Shown one piece after another: positions 1-3,988 of a DNA stretch of 7,374 nucleotides; position 1 is the stretch's first letter, and each line of letters begins with the position of its first letter. A program made the translations under genes and the position numbers. The notes beneath the pieces were generated by a model. It was not told the DNA's origin and searched no databases. It worked only from the letters and a program-made list of their open reading frames with translations. Origin of the DNA: Leptolyngbyaceae cyanobacterium CSSed165cm_216 (lineage in GTDB: Bacteria > Cyanobacteriota > Cyanobacteriia > Phormidesmidales > Phormidesmidaceae); contig SLIY01000384.1 in NCBI GenBank assembly GCA_007135385.1, positions 1 through 7,374 on the forward strand, given 5' to 3'.

Positions 1-2
1 CC

Positions 3-467
3 TACCGCGGGCTCCTGGCCGACCTGCGCATCACTCCCCTCAGCACCGGCCCAGCAATTCCCGCAGAATTGGCCCCCCTCAGCCCCCTAGTCAACCAAAC
101 CCACCCCCTTACCGCTGAGGAATCCGCCGCCCTCGATCGCCTCACCACCCAGGCCGACACCACCCTCGGCTCCGATCGCTGCGCCCAATGCTACGCCTGC
201 CTCCCCTGCCCCGAAGCCATTCACATCCCGGAAGTGCTGCGGTTACGTAATCTGGCTGTGGCTTACGATATGCAAGCTTTTGGGGAATATCGCTATCGGA
301 TGTTTGAAAACGCCGGTCACTGGTTCCCAGGCCGCAAAGCCAACCGCTGTACCGACTGCGGTGATTGCTTACCCCGTTGCCCCGAACATCTGGATATCCC
401 GACGCTACTGCGCGATACCCACGACCGCCTCAAGGGGCCAGCCCGCCGTCGCCTCTGGGGAGATTGA
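3..467 (+). CDS. Aldo/keto reductase with C-terminal dicluster ferredoxin domain, 3' part only
   Basis: The frame is open from the left edge, so the start and the catalytic NADPH-binding barrel lie outside the window; the last 154 codons are visible. The visible part is the iron-sulfur tail found on a subgroup of aldo/keto reductases common in cyanobacteria. A first cysteine set, C-x2-C-x2-C-x2-CP (CAQCYACLPCP), is at 180-212. A second, C-x2-C-x2-C-x3-CP (CTDCGDCLPRCP), is at 348-383. Between them is the linker with IPEVLRLRNL, YRYRMFE and WFPGRKAN, typical of this subgroup. Together the sets should bind two [4Fe-4S] clusters and pass electrons to or from the oxidoreductase domain; the substrate is unknown. 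A TTG at 69 could be taken as a start, but coding sequence (YRGLLADLR...) continues upstream of it, so the gene is simply cut by the window. The stop is TGA at 465-467. Confidence 0.85.
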   Translation, partial: YRGLLADLRITPLSTGPAIPAELAPLSPLVNQTHPLTAEESAALDRLTTQADTTLGSDRCAQCYACLPCPEAIHIPEVLRLRNLAVAYDMQAFGEYRYRMFENAGHWFPGRKANRCTDCGDCLPRCPEHLDIPTLLRDTHDRLKGPARRRLWGD

Positions 468-631
468 GAAAGAAGGAAGAGGAAAGAGCGTAGGGCATAG
501 CCCGTGCGCAGCAGAACGAAGGGAACCCATTCAAAATCTCCTTCGGGAAGGGCAAAACCCTACAAAACTCAAAACTCCCCCATCTCCCCCATTCAAAACT
601 CAAAATTCCCCTCCCTCCCCATTCCCCGCCA

Positions 632-653
632 GGGCAGACACCCAGGTCTGCCC
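632..653. repeat. Perfect 8-bp inverted repeat (hairpin)
   Basis: GGGCAGAC (632-639) and GTCTGCCC (646-653) are exact reverse complements around a 6-nt loop ACCCAG. No T-run follows on either side, so it is not a classical intrinsic terminator, although it lies between two + strand genes. It may be part of a dispersed palindromic repeat. Confidence 0.55.
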
Positions 654-701
654 CTCCCTCCCCATCACCCCATCACCCTACCTCCCCCATCTCCAACAGG
701 T

Positions 702-710
702 TGCTATACT
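702..710 (+). promoter_or_regulatory. Possible extended -10 promoter element for map
   Basis: TGCTATACT fits an extended -10 element (TGn followed by TATACT, 705-710), about 50 nt upstream of the proposed GTG start of map. No recognisable -35 hexamer lies 16-18 bp upstream, where the sequence is C-rich. It is supported only by motif match and position. Confidence 0.35.
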
Positions 711-761
711 TATCTCCAGGGCACCTCCCCTCCGCAGCCGTTACCCAGACCCAAGTACACC

Positions 762-1568
762 GTGGAAGAACAAAAGCAACCCTCCGAAGTCATTACTCTG
801 CTCTCTAGCCGCGAGCTAGAAAAAATGCGCAAAGCCTGTCAGTTGGCGGCTCAATTACTTGATTACCTCACCCCCTACGTCAAACCAGGCGTCAGCACCC
901 TAGAGCTTAACGATTTGGCCGAAGCTTGGACCCAAAAGTATGGGGCAATCAGCGCTCCCTTGGGCTATGCCGGTACGGTGATGCCCTTCCCCAAATCCAT
1001 TTGCACCAGCATTAACGAGGTCATCTGCCACGGTATTCCCAATGCTGAGGATGTATTGCGGGATGGCGACATTATCAACATTGACGTCACCCCGATCCTG
1101 GATGGCTACCACGGCGATACATCGCGCACGTTTTTGGTGGGGGATGTTTCGCCTGCCGCTCGACGTTTGGTGGAAGTCACAGAAGAATGTATGTGGCGTG
1201 GTATCCAGACGGTGAAGCCAGGGGCTCGGGTCGGTGACATTGGGGCCGCTATTCAGGCTTATGCTGAAGCAGAGGGCTACTCGGTGGTGCGCGACTTTGT
1301 GGGCCATGGAGTGCACCGGATCTTCCACGCTGCACCTCAGATTCCCCACTATGGTCAGCGGGGTAAGGGTAAAAAGCTACGCCCCGGCATGGTGTTCACC
1401 ATTGAACCGATGATTAATATTGGCAGCTATGAGGCCGAAATTCTGGTAGACGGCTGGACTGCAATTACGGTGGATCGGCAGTTGTCAGCCCAGTTTGAGC
1501 ATACGGTGGTTGTGACCAAGGAAGGGGTTGAGGTCCTGACTCTGTCCCCCGCCAAGGTGGTGGCTTAA
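762..1568 (+). CDS. map: Methionine aminopeptidase, type I
   Basis: This cytosolic metalloprotease removes the initiator Met from nascent proteins. Numbering from the GTG at 762 gives 268 aa, the normal length for the family. The five metal ligands are present: Asp108 (NIDVTP), Asp119 (HGDTSRTF), His182 (VGHGVHRIFH), Glu215 (FTIEPM) and Glu246 (QFEHT). The conserved substrate-side His90 is in EVICHGIP. The family blocks are in order: SSRELEKMRKA, APLGY, FPKSICTS, KPGMVFTIEPM-like (RPGMVFTIEPM) and DGWTAITVD. Compared with E. coli MAP there are about four extra residues (TVMP) between GYAG and FPKS. The frame stays open upstream to 504, but that extension is translated C-rich repeat, so I chose the GTG at 762, which gives a short leader before ITLLSSRE; ATG 825 would cut into the first helix. 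No clear Shine-Dalgarno is seen. Upstream are the C-rich spacer and a possible extended -10. Confidence 0.93.
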   Translation: MEEQKQPSEVITLLSSRELEKMRKACQLAAQLLDYLTPYVKPGVSTLELNDLAEAWTQKYGAISAPLGYAGTVMPFPKSICTSINEVICHGIPNAEDVLRDGDIINIDVTPILDGYHGDTSRTFLVGDVSPAARRLVEVTEECMWRGIQTVKPGARVGDIGAAIQAYAEAEGYSVVRDFVGHGVHRIFHAAPQIPHYGQRGKGKKLRPGMVFTIEPMINIGSYEAEILVDGWTAITVDRQLSAQFEHTVVVTKEGVEVLTLSPAKVVA

Positions 1569-1591
1569 CGGCTAGGCTGGGCTGAGATACC

Positions 1592-1801
1592 CTAAGTGGG
1601 CTCTTGGTTTGACTTAAACCACTGGTGATCGGCATCAATCAGGCTAATTAAGGCGATGGGCACATCACAGATGTAGACGGTCAAGGGCGTGATGTCATCA
1701 TAGATTTGCCCTGAGGGAGTATCGAAAATGTTGTCCTCCCTCAAGGCATTCAGCCGGTCAATTGCTTGAACATAGCCTTTTTTATCCCAAGACCGCCCTC
1801 C
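1592..1801 (-). pseudogene. Truncated GAF-domain remnant
   Basis: Read on the minus strand, this stretch encodes 69 codons before TAG (1592-1594). Codons 16-64 strongly resemble the first part of a GAF domain of the kind attached to cyanobacterial diguanylate cyclases and sensor histidine kinases: RLNALREDNIFDTP, then a YDDIT segment, then ICDVPIALISLIDADHQWFKS. In intact proteins the domain continues with a GL...ET.R...FC.HAI region; here it stops five codons after WFKS. There is no ATG, GTG or TTG at the head, and a TAA lies immediately upstream (1802-1804). The remnant therefore has neither a credible start nor a complete domain. It lies antisense, 23 bp beyond the map stop. It is best read as the leftover of a signalling gene lost by deletion or rearrangement. 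The similarity is judged from memory of the family pattern. Confidence 0.72.
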
Positions 1802-1992
1802 TTAAGCCCTAAGCGCAGCTAATCCCTAAGGCAAGCTCTTAAGACCCTCCCTAAACCGGGTGACCCTTTGGCATGAGCCGACCAACTAAGTTTGATTCCT
1901 TCCAGCCTCGCACCTGAAACCAGGCCCTAGGCTGATCCAGCCAGATGGCCTGGGCTACCAGCCAGGCTTAGGGCTCCATGGGCAATTAGATA
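1802..1992. other. Intergenic tail between convergent map and chlB
   Basis: No gene is seen here. CCCTAA occurs three times (1807-1812, 1824-1829, 1849-1854) and the palindrome CTTAAG twice (1801-1806, 1838-1843). A long imperfect hairpin (1924-1974) precedes the chlB stop. The spacing of the CCCTAA copies is irregular, so they are not a regular array. Confidence 0.4.
1924..1974. terminator. Possible hairpin terminator between convergent genes
   Basis: GCCCTAGGCT (1924-1933) can pair with GGCTTAGGGC-type sequence (1965-1974) over 10 positions including two G-T pairs. The loop contains CCAG/CTGG that can pair further. It lies 18 nt beyond the chlB stop on the minus strand and could also end map transcripts. 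No T-run follows on either strand, so it is at best a non-canonical or RNA-stabilising hairpin. Confidence 0.3.
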
Positions 1993-3519
1993 TTAAGCCC
2001 CGACAGCTTCTTTAGCGGCGTACAACACCTCGGCTGTGATCTGATCGATCCCTTGGTCCCGGGCAAATTTCTCGGTATTGCGCTTGACTTTACCCCGGAC
2101 AAAGCCAGGGATTTTTTGGAGTTCGGCCAGCCCGTCATGGCTCCAACCCAAGTCGGTATCAGCGGACATGGTTTTGGTAATCACATCTTTGGTATCGTGG
2201 CCGCCAAAGATTTCCAGCAGGTGGTCCTCCATGCCTAGGGTGAAGGAGTTATACACCAAGTCAACAATTTGATTGGCTCCCTCATAGCCCATAAATGGCC
2301 GGTAGCCGACTGGGAAATTTTGAATATGGATGGGGGCGGCAATGACGCCGCAGGGAATATCCAGGCGCTTACCCACATGGCGCTCCATCTGGGTGCCAAA
2401 AATGGCGGCGGGTTCTAACTGAGCAATGCGATCGCCGATCGCCCCATTATCATCGCTAATCAGCACCTCGTCACAGTACTCACTCACCTGGTCTTTGAAC
2501 CAGTCAGCGTCGTACTTGCAGTAGGTACCTGCCAGTACCACGTGGATGCCCATTTCACGGGCCAACACCTTGGTAATCGCAGCGGCGTGGGTGTTGTCGC
2601 CAAACACAACGGCCTTTTTGCCCGTCAAGTTCTGACAGTCAATGGAGCGGGAGAACCAGGCGGCTTGGCTGACAAACCGGGTTTGCTCGTCGATGAACGC
2701 TTCATAGTCAACCTTAGCCCCCTGCTGGTTGAGCACTGTTTGAATGGCGCGAATACAGCGGGCGGTGTCGACAATACCCATGGGGGCGATGTCCACGCAG
2801 GGCATACCTAACTCGGTTTTGAGGTATGCGGCTGTCATTGGGCCGACTTCGCGGTAGGGTACCAGGTTAAACCAGGCCCGGCCCATGTCTTTGATCTGGT
2901 GAACGGATGCCCCATCGGGCATGACCATATTCACCTCAATGCCCAGGTTGGCCATTAGGGTGCGCAGTTCCCGATTGTCGTGGATGTTGTGGAAGCCCAG
3001 GGTGGTGAGGCCAATGATATTGACAGAGGGTTTTTCGGTTTTGCCTTTAGCCAGGGTGCCCTGTTTGCGCGCTTTTTCAATGTAAAACTGGACAATTTGC
3101 TGTAGGGTGCGATCGGCAGCTTGTAGTTCGTTCACCCGATAGTGGTTAACATCCGCCAGCATGACGTCGCCTTTGGCATCAAGGCTAGCCCGCTGCACAA
3201 AGTTTTCCAGGTCTTCCTGCAGAATACTGGAGGTACAGGTGGGGGTGAGCACAATCAAATCGGGGTGCTCTTCGCTGTCTTTGCGGACGATGTTGTCCAC
3301 CACTTTTTCTTGGGAGCCCCGAGCCAAAACATTGCGATCGACAATACTAGTGGTTACGGGAGTAAAGTCTCGCTCCCGCTCTAGCATAGATCGCATGACA
3401 TTAAAATAATCGTCCCCAAGGGGAGCGTGCATAATCGCATGCACGTTCTTAAAGGAACTTGCAATGCGCAGGGTGCCAATGTGGGCCGGGCCGGCATACA
3501 TCCAGTAAGCCAGTTTCAT
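1993..3519 (-). CDS. chlB: Light-independent protochlorophyllide reductase subunit B
   Basis: ChlB pairs with ChlN to form the nitrogenase-like catalytic component of dark-operative protochlorophyllide reductase (DPOR). With ATP-driven electrons from ChlL it reduces ring D of protochlorophyllide, giving chlorophyllide a without light. The 508-aa protein is full length. The N-terminus MKLAYWMYAGPAHIGTLRIA is family-typical. Asp36 (APLGDDYF) is the position known in this family as the non-cysteine ligand of the NB [4Fe-4S] cluster, whose three cysteines come from ChlN. TPTCTSSIL (Cys95), FIDEQTRFVSQAAWFSRSID and the C-terminal PCP_red segment (residues 459-507) are all intact. The ATG at 3517-3519 is supported by AAGGAG nine bases upstream. 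A copy of the C-terminal segment exists as a separate small gene 226 bp upstream on the same strand. chlL and chlN are not in the window. Confidence 0.97.
   Translation of the reverse strand: MKLAYWMYAGPAHIGTLRIASSFKNVHAIMHAPLGDDYFNVMRSMLERERDFTPVTTSIVDRNVLARGSQEKVVDNIVRKDSEEHPDLIVLTPTCTSSILQEDLENFVQRASLDAKGDVMLADVNHYRVNELQAADRTLQQIVQFYIEKARKQGTLAKGKTEKPSVNIIGLTTLGFHNIHDNRELRTLMANLGIEVNMVMPDGASVHQIKDMGRAWFNLVPYREVGPMTAAYLKTELGMPCVDIAPMGIVDTARCIRAIQTVLNQQGAKVDYEAFIDEQTRFVSQAAWFSRSIDCQNLTGKKAVVFGDNTHAAAITKVLAREMGIHVVLAGTYCKYDADWFKDQVSEYCDEVLISDDNGAIGDRIAQLEPAAIFGTQMERHVGKRLDIPCGVIAAPIHIQNFPVGYRPFMGYEGANQIVDLVYNSFTLGMEDHLLEIFGGHDTKDVITKTMSADTDLGWSHDGLAELQKIPGFVRGKVKRNTEKFARDQGIDQITAEVLYAAKEAVGA
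2428..2435. repeat. HIP1 octamer GCGATCGC (within chlB)
   Basis: An exact palindromic octamer of the highly iterated HIP1 type found across cyanobacterial genomes. CCGATCGC overlaps its right end, so two GATCG units lie side by side here. Confidence 0.85.
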
Positions 3520-3528
3520 ACCGTCAAT

Positions 3529-3534
3529 CTCCTT
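3529..3534 (-). promoter_or_regulatory. Shine-Dalgarno site of chlB
   Basis: AAGGAG on the minus strand, with nine bases (ATTGACGGT) before the chlB ATG. It is the clearest ribosome-binding site in the window and fixes the chlB start. Confidence 0.8.
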
Positions 3535-3689
3535 CGGGGCAGTGGTCAGCGTGAGTTTGCCGAAACACCCTGAACCGGTCGCCGCCGGGTAGACCCATCG
3601 GTACGGGTTTCATTGTCGCGAAGTTAGGTCATGCTTGGTGGCCGATGACAACATTCTTTACCTGAAGGGTTGCCCCCAGGTATGACTAG

Positions 3690-3705
3690 CCTGTTTTCAA
3701 ACAGG
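3690..3705. promoter_or_regulatory. 16-bp interrupted palindrome upstream of chlB, possible operator
   Basis: CCTGTTT-TC-AAACAGG has two perfect 7-bp arms around a 2-bp centre. It lies 171 bp upstream of the chlB ATG and 41 bp past the stop of the small PCP_red gene. The short centre and symmetric arms are typical of a dimeric repressor site. As RNA it could form a 6-bp stem with a 4-nt loop, but no T-run follows on the minus strand, so a terminator is less likely. No regulator can be named. Confidence 0.35.
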
Positions 3706-3745
3706 TCTGGCTCTAATTACGGTCTGTCATGGCTGGATCTTGACC

Positions 3746-3901
3746 TCAGCCGAACTGCTTTTTGGCCGCCTCGTAGATCTCGGCTGTGATTTGGCTCAGC
3801 CCCTGATCTTGGGCAAACTTTTCGATTTTCTTGCGGGCGGCGGGCCGCACAAAAAATGGAATCTCCTTCAAGCGGGCTTCTGCGTCAGCGGTCCAGTCCA
3901 T
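3746..3901 (-). CDS. Small stand-alone PCP_red-domain protein (ChlB C-terminus-like)
   Basis: This 51-codon ORF runs from ATG (3899-3901) to TGA (3746-3748). The whole product is one PCP_red-type domain, the small helical module found at the C-terminus of ChlB/BchB. Aligned without gaps to residues 459-507 of the ChlB in this window, about 25 of 49 positions are identical, including W3, IP and FVR (residues 14-19), EKFA, DQG, QITAE and AAK. At DNA level, CTCGGCTGTGAT is shared exactly (3779-3790 and 2029-2040), so paralogy with the chlB tail is likely. The product has many Lys/Arg/Glu residues, no signal peptide and no membrane segment, so it should be soluble. It lies between secA (79 bp upstream) and chlB (226 bp downstream), all on the minus strand. 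The ATG lacks a good Shine-Dalgarno. A role in protochlorophyllide or DPOR function is inferred from similarity and position; the function of the free-standing form is unknown to me. Confidence 0.85.
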   Translation of the reverse strand: MDWTADAEARLKEIPFFVRPAARKKIEKFAQDQGLSQITAEIYEAAKKQFG

Positions 3902-3973
3902 GGCAGGGATCTAAAATTTTGGGGTTCTACTTCAAATATCTTTACGATAGCAGGAGGCGGATGCTGACGCTGC

Positions 3974-3988
3974 TCGGGCATTACCCGA
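3974..3988. other. Hairpin overlapping the secA stop codon
   Basis: TCGGG (3974-3978) and CCCGA (3984-3988) form a 5-bp stem whose 5-nt loop contains the secA stop. There is no T-run, so it may act only as a weak transcript-end structure. Whether secA reads through into the downstream small gene cannot be decided from it. Confidence 0.3.

Larger units (their letters stand above)
468..761. repeat. C-rich low-complexity intergenic spacer with short direct and inverted repeats
   Basis: This 294-bp spacer between the aldo/keto reductase and map is strongly strand-biased: C, A and T dominate on the + strand. It contains two near-copies of a CAAAACTCAAAA(C/T)TCCCC unit (563-580 and 594-611), two CCCATCA units in tandem (661-675), and a perfect hairpin at 632-653. 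The first part (about 490-560) has a different character, with GGGCATAGCCC and CCTTCGGGAAGG dyads. Similar C-rich tracts are frequent between genes in filamentous cyanobacteria. Frames that stay open here translate to Pro/Ser/Thr-rich strings and are not credible protein. Confidence 0.65.
3520..3745. other. chlB 5' region
   Basis: This 226-bp stretch separates the small PCP_red gene from chlB. It holds the 16-bp palindrome, the chlB ribosome-binding site and a 29-codon ORF (3613 down to 3524, minus strand) that ends four bases before the chlB ATG. I see no convincing -35/-10 pair, so chlB may have its own promoter here or be read through from upstream. Confidence 0.4.

Noticed and set aside
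69..71. TTG as start of a small 132-residue ferredoxin.
   Set aside because: The same frame is open and protein-like to the left edge, and the domain matches the C-terminal tail of a larger aldo/keto reductase.
555..695. Possible CRISPR-like or regular repeat array in the C-rich spacer.
   Set aside because: The units are short, imperfect and irregularly spaced, with no unique spacers of constant length.
280..819. A 179-codon + strand frame across the end of the aldo/keto reductase and the spacer.
   Set aside because: It overlaps the ferredoxin-like domain out of frame and then translates C-rich repeats; no domain or family pattern is visible.
900..1349. A long minus-strand frame opposite map.
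   Set aside because: It is the antisense shadow of map, whose + strand product has all catalytic residues and full-length family similarity.
1807..1854. CCCTAA copies as a telomere-like or regular repeat.
   Set aside because: There are only three copies, at unequal spacing (17 and 25 bp), with no shared flanks.
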